From Spirochaetaceae bacterium (lineage in GTDB: Bacteria > Spirochaetota > Spirochaetia > Treponematales > Breznakiellaceae), in contig JAIRNN010000047.1 in NCBI GenBank assembly GCA_031257995.1, forward strand, positions 1 to 6,090: DNA of 6,090 bases, given 5' to 3'. Within the stretch, counting starts at the first letter, position 1. Each line of letters starts with the position of its first letter. Both the position numbers and the translations under genes were made by a program. Shown in pieces: positions 1-5,528 of the stretch. Below the pieces are notes generated by a model. The model saw only the letters and a program-made list of their open reading frames with translations, had not been told where the DNA came from and did no database searches.

Positions 1-92
1 TCCGCTTCCCGCCCGCCGCCGCCCGGCCGGAACACTGCCGCCCGTGTTTTTATGCCTTCCGGCAGCTTTATAACCTTGCGTCCCCCTCTCAT
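1..92 (-). CDS. Possible partial minus-strand gene running off the left edge
   Basis: An open frame begins at the ATG at 92-90 on the minus strand and stays open to the window edge (30 codons seen). It begins MRGGRKVIKLPEGIK and continues with an Arg/Gly-rich stretch. The ATG overlaps the TGA that ends the upstream minus-strand frame in an ATGA arrangement, as in coupled operon genes. An in-frame ATG at 101-99 would add three residues. No strong ribosome site precedes either start. I do not recognise the product. The Lys/Ile/Val/Leu mix of the first 15 residues looks protein-like, but the GC-rich part after it could be open by chance. Confidence 0.3.
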   Translation of the reverse strand, partial: MRGGRKVIKLPEGIKTRAAVFRPGGGGREA

Positions 93-270
93 ACGGCCCA
101 TGCGCGGGTATCGAACCGCTTCCGTGCCCGCACAAGGCGCTTTGTTTCCTTATCCCGCAAACACTTAATGAAATCTTTGGACGGATGCCCGCGGCCAAAG
201 AGGGCAGGCGGTTTTCGCAGCCCTCTTTTTCTGTCAGGCTTCGGATTTTCTCAAGACATTTTTCCCCCAT
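90..270 (-). pseudogene. Minus-strand small gene with an apparent frame break, function unknown
   Basis: The ATG at 270-268 (minus strand) follows a strong ribosome site, GGGAGGAAAG, at 286-277. Its frame begins MGEKCLEKIRSLTEKEG and looks coding. It stays open to the left edge, but after roughly 30-35 codons it turns into unnatural Gly/Ser/Arg-rich sequence. In the -1 frame the same DNA reads KDFIKCLRDKETKRLVRARK and on to RFDTRAWAV with a TGA at 92-90, which looks far more like real protein but has no start of its own. The simplest reading is one gene of about 60 codons with a frameshift, perhaps at the A5 run near 222-226. A sequencing error, a decayed gene or programmed slippage are all possible. 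No family recognised. Confidence 0.35.
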
Positions 271-340
271 AGTAATCTTTCCTCCCTTTTCCGGTTTATC
301 ATGCCTTTTTGAAGATGTCTATGCCCTTAACTTGTTGACA

Positions 341-486
341 GGGGAAAGTCTCCCCCTCGCTCCAGACCGCCGCCCGCAAGCGGGCTTAGGGTCTTACGCT
401 ACCTCCTCTCCAAGGACGTAGTCCCGGGCTCCGTCCCTAAAACTCCATCCCTACGGGAATTGAAAATGGATAACAGAAAATGACAG
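341..486 (+). repeat. Interspersed repeat, copy 1 (inverted relative to copy 2 at 2517-2690)
   Basis: This stretch matches the reverse complement of 2517-2690 in a series of blocks in the same order. These are CTCCCCCTCGCTCC (14 of 14), a 15-base block CGCTACCTCCTCTCC (14 of 15), TCCCTAAAACTCCATCC (14 of 17), and an AT-rich tail beginning GGAATTGAAAAT and ending AAAATGACAG. Between the first two blocks each copy has its own hairpin. No coding is evident here. It is an intergenic interspersed repeat with an internal palindrome. Confidence 0.75.
364..394. repeat. Hairpin inside repeat copy 1
   Basis: The inner stem is GCCCGC (372-377) with GCGGGC (380-385) around an AA loop. An outer stem pairs AGACC (364-368) with GGTCT (390-394). 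It occupies the same place as the long hairpin of copy 2 at 2620-2658, although the stem sequences differ. Confidence 0.55.
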
Positions 487-501
487 AAGTAAATGTCAAG
501 C

Positions 502-517
502 GAGGCTGTTTCAAAAC
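502..517 (+). repeat. Solo IS/MITE-like terminal repeat
   Basis: GAGGCTGTTTCAAAAC matches the 16-bp terminal inverted repeat of the element at 5529-5951 in at least 14 of 16 positions. It faces rightwards, like a left end. The best candidate partner is ATTTTGAAACAACTTC at 1094-1109 (13 of 16 to the expected right end), with no target duplication. It is therefore either an orphan end or a decayed element of about 0.6 kb. Confidence 0.45.
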
Positions 518-936
518 CCTATGTTGCGGTGTGGGCAGACCTCCCCTGCGGCCACCTTTGGCCAGGACGCTCGAGGCTGTCTGTAACCCCTTTTTGGCCG
601 TAAAGCGGACGGTGATCCCGGCGGAGACATAGGTTTGGCAGCGTTGTGGGCCGAAAACCGGGTCGTTATCGTCATCCCATCCGAGCGGGGGCTGTCCCAA
701 GACAAGGTGCAGGCTATGGCCGCCGGAATCTTCGTTTTCGCCGACATTTCCACCGCCGCCCAGTCAACTTCCTCCGTCCCCTCAGGCGGCCCTTCCCACA
801 AGATATCCGACTCGTACCGCTCTCCCCACATGTGCCCCTTCCGTCCCACGATTATGTTGAAACGTAAGGAAAACGTTTGTACCAGACGTTTTCCGCCAAC
901 TCTCTGTTTTTTCTCATAAATATATCCTCGTACCAT
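511..936 (-). pseudogene. Truncated RAYT-like (Y1/IS200-type) transposase, C-terminal fragment
   Basis: The frame is open for 141 codons. From about residue 18 (near 885) to residue 109 (near 610) it reads like the C-terminal part of REP-associated tyrosine transposases. Markers are FSLRFNIIVGRKGHMWGERY (residues 22-41, the conserved RKGHxWGxRY segment), then EEVDW, and a tail with SWDSPR and RFS leading to SPPG. The catalytic part (HUH metal-binding motif and nucleophilic tyrosine) normally lies upstream and is missing, so the protein cannot be active. Residues 1-17 and everything after about 110 look unrelated; the stop codon falls inside the solo IS-like end at 502-517. RAYTs are known to act on hairpin repeats, and palindromes lie just beyond its 5' side at 966-1086. 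The family call is from remembered motifs, not from a search. Confidence 0.55.
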
Positions 937-965
937 ATATATGCGGTTACCAGATGTCCTGCTTT

Positions 966-1093
966 AATCCCTATAGGGTTAATTCCCCGCCCTTTAGGGC
1001 GTAAATCTGGGTGCGGGGGATTTGTTCCCCCGCATACGCAAAGACTTCAAGGAGAAATCTTCAATACTCCGCCCTTCAGGGCGGGGATTATTT
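966..1093. repeat. Cluster of GC-rich palindromes, possible short hairpin-ended element
   Basis: Four palindromes lie in 120 bases: CCCTATAGGG (969-978); CGCCCT-TT-AGGGCG (988-1001); TGCGGGGGA-TTTGT-TCCCCCGCA (1012-1034, 9-bp stem); and CCGCCCT-TC-AGGGCGG (1069-1084). The second and last share CCGCCCTTYAGGGCG, and their outer flanks (TTAATT and ATTATT) are nearly inverted. The unit 979-1093 therefore has hairpin ends like palindrome-associated MITEs of IS200/IS605 or RAYT systems. No reading frame is evident in it. It lies about 140 bases upstream of the binding-protein start, so it may affect that gene's promoter or leader. I could not pick a convincing promoter in 1094-1218. Confidence 0.5.
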
Positions 1094-1229
1094 ATTTTGA
1101 AACAACTTCTCTTTCAATAGTAAAAGTTAACGCTGATTTTCATTTTGAAATCGAAATTGTTGTCGGTGCGCCCCCTTGTAACTTTTTTGATTTCCGTTTA
1201 TCGTATAGCCATAATTATAAGGAGGAACC

Positions 1230-2330
1230 ATGAAAAAAATTCTGGTTGTTGTGTTGGGGCTGGTTGCGGCCATGGCGGTGTTTGCCGGAGGGAAGGCTTC
1301 CGGCACGGGAACAGGCGGGGCGGCTAAGCCGTCGGGGGACAATCTCAAAGTGGGCTTTGTCTATATCGGCAGTATCCACGATGAGGGGTATACCCAGGCG
1401 CACGATAAGGGGCGGCTGGCGGTTGAGGCGTTGGGGATACCGTGCCTCTATGTCGAGAACGTGCCGGAGAATGCGGACTGTGAGAAGGTGATCCGGGATT
1501 TGATCGATCAGGGGTGCAACGTGATCTACACGACGAGTTTCGGGTTTATGGACTGGACGATCAAGGTCGCGGCCGATTTCCCCAATGTGTATTTCGGCCA
1601 TTGTTCGGGGTACAAGACGGCGGCTAACGTTTCGACCTATTTCGGCAAGATTTACCAGGCGCGTTACCTTGCGGGGATTGCTGCCGGTTACAAGACGAAG
1701 GTGAACAAGATTGGGTATGTGGCGGCGTTTCCGATCCCTGAAGTCATTCGGGGGATCAACGCCTTCACGTTGGGGGTTCAGTCGGTGAATCCCGCCGCGA
1801 CGGTTGAGGTGATCTGGACGAACACCTGGTACGACCCGGCGGTGGAGAAGCAGGGGGCTATCGAGCTTCTCAACAAGGGGTGCGATGTGATTGCCCAGCA
1901 TCAGGACACGACCTCGCCGCAGATTGCCGCTCAGGAACGGGGGGCCGCCGCGATTGGTTATAATGTAGCCACGCCGAATGCCGCGCCGGGGGCCTATCTT
2001 ACCGCGCCGCTCTTTCACTGGGAAGTGTTTTATCTCGATGATGTGAAGAAGGCGCGTGACGGGACATGGAAATCCCGCGCCTACTGGGAAGGGTTTTCCA
2101 ACGGCACGGTAACGCTGGACACGCTCACGGCAAACAACGATCCCCGCGCTCCGGCGGCCATTGCCGATGCGGAGGCGAAGGTCAGGGCCGGAACGTTGCA
2201 TCCGTTTGCCGGCCCGCTCGCCGACCAGTCCGGTGCTGTGAAGGTGCCCGCCGGGACCACCATGACGGACGACGAGATCTGGAACATGGGCTGGTTCGTG
2301 AAGGGCGTTATCGGCGTTATCCCGAACTAG
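1230..2330 (+). CDS. BMP-family ABC transporter substrate-binding protein
   Basis: A 366-residue periplasmic binding protein of the BMP/PnrA (Med) family, typical length. These proteins capture nucleosides or related small solutes and deliver them to a membrane ABC importer. Residues 1-19 form a signal peptide (KK, hydrophobic LVVVLGLVAAMAVF, likely cleavage after VFA before GG), then a Gly/Ser/Thr linker to about residue 38. The mature domain starts with KVGFVYIGSIHDEGYTQAHD, the usual first strand and ligand loop. It also has the family hallmark GYVAAFPIPEVIRGINAF and later VIAQHQDTTSP, GYN and DGTWKS. The N-terminus has no lipobox cysteine, although many relatives are lipoproteins. AAGGAGG at 1219-1225 is a strong ribosome site four bases before the ATG, which fixes the start. 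The ATPase and permease follow after a 381-base gap. The exact ligand cannot be read from sequence. Confidence 0.92.
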   Translation: MKKILVVVLGLVAAMAVFAGGKASGTGTGGAAKPSGDNLKVGFVYIGSIHDEGYTQAHDKGRLAVEALGIPCLYVENVPENADCEKVIRDLIDQGCNVIYTTSFGFMDWTIKVAADFPNVYFGHCSGYKTAANVSTYFGKIYQARYLAGIAAGYKTKVNKIGYVAAFPIPEVIRGINAFTLGVQSVNPAATVEVIWTNTWYDPAVEKQGAIELLNKGCDVIAQHQDTTSPQIAAQERGAAAIGYNVATPNAAPGAYLTAPLFHWEVFYLDDVKKARDGTWKSRAYWEGFSNGTVTLDTLTANNDPRAPAAIADAEAKVRAGTLHPFAGPLADQSGAVKVPAGTTMTDDEIWNMGWFVKGVIGVIPN

Positions 2331-2344
2331 ATTTAAGAACAGGT

Positions 2345-2415
2345 CCACAGATTACACTGATTACACAGATTTTTTGTTTGTATCAACACTTTTCTTGCGT
2401 TAGTGTGATTTGTGG
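2345..2415. repeat. Short repeat region with GATTACAC units and imperfect inverted arms
   Basis: Just after the binding-protein stop there are near-tandem units of GATTACAC (2350-2369). CCACAGATTACACT (2345-2358) pairs with AGTGTGATTTGTGG (2402-2415), 12 of 14 bases. The loop contains a T run (2370-2375) and no open gene. It could be a weak 3' structure for the upstream transcript or a decayed interspersed repeat. Confidence 0.4.
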
Positions 2416-2453
2416 TTCTTGTGATGGCGCTGTGATGTGGTTGGGCCGGGGCT

Positions 2454-2470
2454 TTCCCCCTATGGGGGAA
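2454..2470 (+). repeat. Short GC hairpin
   Basis: TTCCCCC (2454-2460) and GGGGGAA (2464-2470) form a perfect 7-bp stem around TAT. There is no T run after it, so it is not a standard intrinsic terminator. Confidence 0.4.
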
Positions 2471-2471
2471 T

Positions 2472-2494
2472 GGATAATTGAAAATGGAAAATGA
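2472..2494 (+). repeat. AT-rich repeat motif (AATTGAAAATGGAAAATGA)
   Basis: AATTGAAAATGGAAAATGA lies at 2476-2494, preceded by GGAT. The same motif occurs in reverse at 2520-2554, with about 14 extra bases inside. Variants are at 455-486, 5468-5491 and 5952-5973. It is a recurrent noncoding motif in this window. Confidence 0.55.
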
Positions 2495-2516
2495 TCGGGG
2501 ACTGTGCGGTTCATTC

Positions 2517-2690
2517 CTGTCATTTTCCACTATCCATTTTCTATTTTCAATTCCGCCGAAGGCGGCGGATGGGGTCTTAGGGGCGGGAGCCCCTAGGAGA
2601 GGGGGTAGCGGAGGACGGTATAAAACCGCCTAAGCGCGAGGCGCTTGGGCGGTTTTATGCTGGCCGGAGCGAGGGGGAGGCTTCCCCCCT
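2517..2690 (-). repeat. Interspersed repeat, copy 2 (inverted relative to copy 1 at 341-486)
   Basis: Its reverse complement aligns with 341-486 from the CTCCCCCTCGCTCC block through to the AAAATGACAG end. It contains several hairpins: CCGCC-GAA-GGCGG (2553-2565), TAGGGGC-GGGA-GCCCCTA (2578-2595), the 18-bp stem at 2620-2658, and GGGGGA-GGCT-TCCCCC (2673-2688). It fills almost half of the gap between the binding protein and the ATPase and ends 22 bases before the ATPase start. Confidence 0.75.
2620..2658. terminator. Strong hairpin between binding-protein and ATPase genes; terminator or attenuator-like
   Basis: ATAAAACCGCCTAAGCGC (2620-2637) pairs with GCGCTTGGGCGGTTTTAT (2641-2658) around a GAG loop: an 18-bp stem with one G-T wobble. 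The right arm ends in TTTTAT and the left begins ATAAAA, so it resembles an intrinsic terminator readable from both strands. The U run is short, so partial termination is plausible. That would leave more transcript for the binding protein than for the membrane parts, a common need in ABC importers. That role is inferred. Confidence 0.55.
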
Positions 2691-2711
2691 AAAACTCTTC
2701 AAGGGAGTTTC

Positions 2712-4412
2712 ATGTCTTATATCGAGATGTCCCATATTTCAAAACGATTTGCCACGGTGCTGGCGAACGACGATGTGAGTCTTGCGGCGGAGCGGGGGGA
2801 GATTCTCGCGCTGCTGGGGGAAAACGGGTCGGGGAAGAGCACGCTGATGAATATGCTGTCGGGGATTTATATTCCTGACGCGGGGTCGATTGCGATTGGG
2901 GGGAGGCCCTGCGCGTTCCGGTCGCCTGAGGACGCTATTGCGGCGCGGGTGGGGATGGTTCACCAGCATTTCAAGCTGATTCCGGTGATGACGGCGTGGG
3001 AGAATATCGGGCTTGGGGAACGGCGGGGCGGGGAGAACTCGTTCGGTCCGGCTAACTCGTCCGGCTCGTTTAATTCGTTCGGTTCGCTTAATCCGTTCAA
3101 CCCATTTAATCCGTTTATCGACAAAAAGCGGATCAACCAAAAAATCACGAGCATAGAACAACAATTCGGGCTGCGCACGGTTCACGACAAGAAGGTTTAC
3201 GATATGGCGGTCTCGGAGCGGCAAGCGGTGGAGATTTTGAAGGTGCTCTACCGGGGGGCCGAGGCGCTCATTCTGGACGAGCCGACGGCGGTGCTGACGC
3301 CGCAGGAGATCGGGTCGCTGTTTGCGATGTTGCGGAATATGAAGGCGGCGGGGAACGTTATCATCATCATCACCCACAAACTGAACGAGGTTCTGGAGAT
3401 TAGCGACCGGGTGACGGTGTTGCGGAAGGGGAAGGCGGTCGGGACGGTGAAGACGGCGGACACATCGGCGCGGGAACTGACGGAGATGATGGTGGGGGCG
3501 AGCGTGTCGCTGGAGATTCGCCGCGAGGATGCGGCCCCGCACGATAATAAAGCGCCGGTTCTGGAGGCGCGTTCGCTCAACTACCGGAATGCCGAGGGGG
3601 TGGACGTGCTCCGGGATATGTCCTTTTCGCTTTATGGCGGGGAGATTCTCGGTGTCGCGGGGATTGCCGGGAGCGGGCAGCGGGAACTCTGCGAGATCAT
3701 CGCGGGCCTCCGCCGGGCGGAAAGCGGCTCGATACTGTTGCAGGGCGAGAATATGGCGGGGCTCTCGCCTCGCGCCATTAAGAATCGCGGGGTGTCCATG
3801 AGTTTTGTGCCGGAGGACCGGCTGGGGATGGGGCTGGTCGCGGGGATGAACATTACCGACAACGTGCTGCTCCGGTCCTACGAGAAAACGCCGGGAATGC
3901 TCGTTGACCGGCAGGAGGGCCGCGTTCTGGCAGAAAAGATTGTGGAACGTTACGATATATCCACGCCGTCGGTGTCCCATCCGGTGCGAAAACTGTCGGG
4001 TGGGAACATACAGAAGGTGTTGCTGGGCCGGGAAATCGAGCTGGAACCGCAGGTGCTGATCACCGCCTACCCCGTGCGGGGCCTCGACATCGGCGCGTCC
4101 TACAGCATCTACGATATGCTCAATGAGCAAAAAAAGAAGGGGGTAGCGATTTTGTATCTCGGCGAAGACCTCGACGTATTGATGGAACTCTGCGACCGCA
4201 TCATGGTGATCCATGCCGGGGCGGTGATGGGCACTGTCGATCCCCGCAACTCCACTAAGGAAGACATTGGCGCGTTGATGCTGGGGGGCCCTGCGGGGGC
4301 TCCCCTGGGGGGCGGCGTGTTGGGAACAAGCGGCGTAGTCCCCCTCCGGGGGACAGAGCGCCCCGGCCCTGCGGGGCAAGCCCTGCCGGGGAAAAAGGCG
4401 GGGCGGCGATGA
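2712..4412 (+). CDS. ABC transporter ATP-binding protein, double nucleotide-binding domain (nucleoside/BMP type)
   Basis: A 566-residue cytoplasmic ATPase with two fused nucleotide-binding domains, of the RbsA/YufO-like type that powers uptake with a BMP-type binding protein. Domain 1: Walker A GENGSGKST (36-44), Q-loop near Q85, Walker B ALILDEP (185-191), switch histidine H222. Its signature loop is MAVSERQ (165-171) where relatives have LSVGxxQ. Domain 2: degenerate Walker A GIAGSGQREL (317-326), intact signature LSGGN (428-432), and no glutamate after the Walker B strand (LITAYPVRGLD), as is usual for the second domain. Two odd parts: a hexapeptide repeat at 111-134 from an 18-bp tandem repeat, and about 40 extra C-terminal residues (527-566, Gly/Pro/Arg-rich) from GC palindromes. 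AAGGGAG at 2701-2707 sets the start. Its TGA overlaps the permease ATG. Confidence 0.93.
   Translation: MSYIEMSHISKRFATVLANDDVSLAAERGEILALLGENGSGKSTLMNMLSGIYIPDAGSIAIGGRPCAFRSPEDAIAARVGMVHQHFKLIPVMTAWENIGLGERRGGENSFGPANSSGSFNSFGSLNPFNPFNPFIDKKRINQKITSIEQQFGLRTVHDKKVYDMAVSERQAVEILKVLYRGAEALILDEPTAVLTPQEIGSLFAMLRNMKAAGNVIIIITHKLNEVLEISDRVTVLRKGKAVGTVKTADTSARELTEMMVGASVSLEIRREDAAPHDNKAPVLEARSLNYRNAEGVDVLRDMSFSLYGGEILGVAGIAGSGQRELCEIIAGLRRAESGSILLQGENMAGLSPRAIKNRGVSMSFVPEDRLGMGLVAGMNITDNVLLRSYEKTPGMLVDRQEGRVLAEKIVERYDISTPSVSHPVRKLSGGNIQKVLLGREIELEPQVLITAYPVRGLDIGASYSIYDMLNEQKKKGVAILYLGEDLDVLMELCDRIMVIHAGAVMGTVDPRNSTKEDIGALMLGGPAGAPLGGGVLGTSGVVPLRGTERPGPAGQALPGKKAGRR
3042..3113 (+). repeat. In-frame 18-bp tandem repeat, four units, within the ATPase gene
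   Basis: Four consecutive 18-base units lie at 3042-3059, 3060-3077, 3078-3095 and 3096-3113, with approximate consensus TTCGGTTCGYTTAATYCG. Each encodes six residues: FGPANS, SGSFNS, FGSLNP, FNPFNP. The last unit itself looks like two 9-base halves. They sit between WENIGLGE and the following helical part of domain 1, a surface region where length changes can be tolerated. Confidence 0.8.
4290..4409. repeat. GC-rich palindromic sequence forming the 3' end of the ATPase gene
   Basis: After the usual family end (DIGALMLGG) the DNA becomes a run of G and C blocks with palindromes. These include GTCCCCC-TCC-GGGGGAC (4338-4354) and GCCCCG-GCCCTG-CGGGGC (4360-4377). The bases CGTAGTCCC near 4333-4341 also occur in repeat copy 1 (416-424). 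This resembles intergenic repeat DNA that has become coding, lengthening the ATPase up to the permease start. The hairpins lie directly upstream of the permease ATG and could affect its translation. Confidence 0.5.
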
Positions 4413-5479
4413 TACGGGTTGCGTCAAGGCCGGAGCTTACCGGTTTTCGGGAGAAGTTGCAACGCGCCCTCGCCATCGCCGCGGCTCTCGCGGCTTCCGC
4501 GCTTTTTATCCTTCTCATCGGCTACAACCCGCTGGACGTATTTGCCAAGATCATCGCCGGTTCGCTGGGGACGGCCTACCGTTTTCGGGAAACGATACAC
4601 AAGGCCATCCCGCTGGGAATTCTTTCGCTGGGCACCGCCGTGGCGTTCAAGATGAAGTTCTGGAATATCGGGCAGGAAGGACAGTTCTACCTTGGCGCGT
4701 ATGGGGCCTCCCTCATTGCCTTTTCCTTTCCCGATATGCCCTCGCCATTATTGCTCACCTTCATGTTCCTTGCGGGCTTTGTGTTTGGCGGCCTCTGGGC
4801 GCTGATCCCCGCCCTGTTAAAGGCGCGTTTCTCGACCAGCGAGACCCTCGTTACGCTGATGCTCAACTATGTGGCCGTCAAATGGATCTCCTATCTCCAA
4901 TACGGCCCGTGGAAAGACCCGCAAGGTCTGGGCTTCCCCAAGATCGCCTCGTTCAGCAGGAACGCCGTCCCGCCCAATCTCTTTGGCATCCACTTAGGCT
5001 GGGTAATTACCCTCTGCCTCGCGGCCCTCGTCTACCTTTTGCTCAAGCGGACCAAGCTCGGCTACGAAATCGACGTGCTGGGCGAAAGCGAGGCGACCGC
5101 CCGGTATGCGGGAATCCCCGTCTTCCGCGTGATGATCGCCGCCATCCTCATCTCAGGCGGTCTCTGCGGCGCGGCGGGAATGTTGCAAGCTTCGGCGGTG
5201 GAACGCTCTCTCTCGGACCAACTCTCAGGCGGACTGGGCTTCACCTCGGTCATCACCACGTGGCTCGCCCGTCTCAACCCGCTGTCGATCATCGTCACGT
5301 CCTTCCTGTTCTCCCTCTTGATCCAGGGCGGCAACTTCCTCCAGAGCAGTCTCCAAATCCCCGCGTCCATCTCGCTCGTCCTCCAGGGGATAATCATCTT
5401 CTTCGTGCTGGGCTCGGAGTTCTTTCTCCGCTACCGGCTCGTATGGACGAGGGCGCGCACTGCGCGAATGGAAAATTGA
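4409..5479 (+). CDS. ABC transporter permease, BMP/nucleoside-type (BPD_transp_2 family)
   Basis: A 356-residue integral membrane permease of the branched-chain/sugar/nucleoside class, YufP-like. Hydrophobic segments lie near 20-38, 66-80, 94-107, 113-137, 146-157, 196-212, 241-262, 291-307 and 318-340. Family landmarks are FWNIGQEGQFYLGAYG (84-99), ETLVTLMLNYVA (145-156) and the cytoplasmic coupling segment LGESEATARYAGIP (224-237), which should contact the ATPase. The ATG overlaps the ATPase stop as ATGA (4409-4412), so translation is probably coupled. The only nearby ribosome-site candidate is a weak AAGGCGGGG. The last residues (ARMEN) and the stop come from an AT-rich repeat, so the natural C-terminus may have been altered. 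The partner permease normally found next to this one is not present in the 600 bases that follow. Confidence 0.92.
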   Translation: MIRVASRPELTGFREKLQRALAIAAALAASALFILLIGYNPLDVFAKIIAGSLGTAYRFRETIHKAIPLGILSLGTAVAFKMKFWNIGQEGQFYLGAYGASLIAFSFPDMPSPLLLTFMFLAGFVFGGLWALIPALLKARFSTSETLVTLMLNYVAVKWISYLQYGPWKDPQGLGFPKIASFSRNAVPPNLFGIHLGWVITLCLAALVYLLLKRTKLGYEIDVLGESEATARYAGIPVFRVMIAAILISGGLCGAAGMLQASAVERSLSDQLSGGLGFTSVITTWLARLNPLSIIVTSFLFSLLIQGGNFLQSSLQIPASISLVLQGIIIFFVLGSEFFLRYRLVWTRARTARMEN

Positions 5480-5491
5480 TAATTGAAAATT
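5468..5491 (+). repeat. AT-rich repeat motif spanning the permease stop codon
   Basis: ATGGAAAATTGATAATTGAA and the next bases are a variant of the AT-rich motif at 455-486 and 2472-2494. The permease stop TGA (5477-5479) lies inside it. Confidence 0.5.
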
Positions 5492-5528
5492 ATGGGATAG
5501 AACGCGCAGTCTTCAAAGTCAGATAATT

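Noticed and set aside
335..340. Perfect TTGACA -35 box
   Set aside because: No plausible -10 box occurs 16-18 bases downstream (GC-rich repeat) and no gene follows on that strand.
1177..1215. TTGATT...CATAAT promoter-like pair in front of the binding-protein gene
   Set aside because: The spacing is 17 bases, but transcription would start inside the ribosome site at about 1222, leaving no usable leader.
1100..1229. Purine-type riboswitch ahead of a nucleoside-type binding protein
   Set aside because: I looked for the conserved purine aptamer segments and do not see them; the leader also appears too short.
1215..2348. Long minus-strand open frame (377 codons) opposite the binding-protein gene
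   Set aside because: It is a shadow of a clear, well-started gene on the plus strand; its Arg/His/Pro-rich protein has no recognisable domain.
341..2690. CRISPR array suggested by many short repeats
   Set aside because: Repeats are irregularly spaced, in both orientations and of different types; there are no uniform spacers or cas genes.
2739..4427. 562-codon minus-strand open frame opposite the ATPase
   Set aside because: Same reason: antisense frame kept open by GC-rich codon use, with Arg/His/Pro-rich low-quality protein.
4882..5526. 214-codon plus-strand frame overlapping the permease
   Set aside because: Its Arg/Pro-rich composition and lack of ribosome site mark it as an alternate frame of the permease gene.
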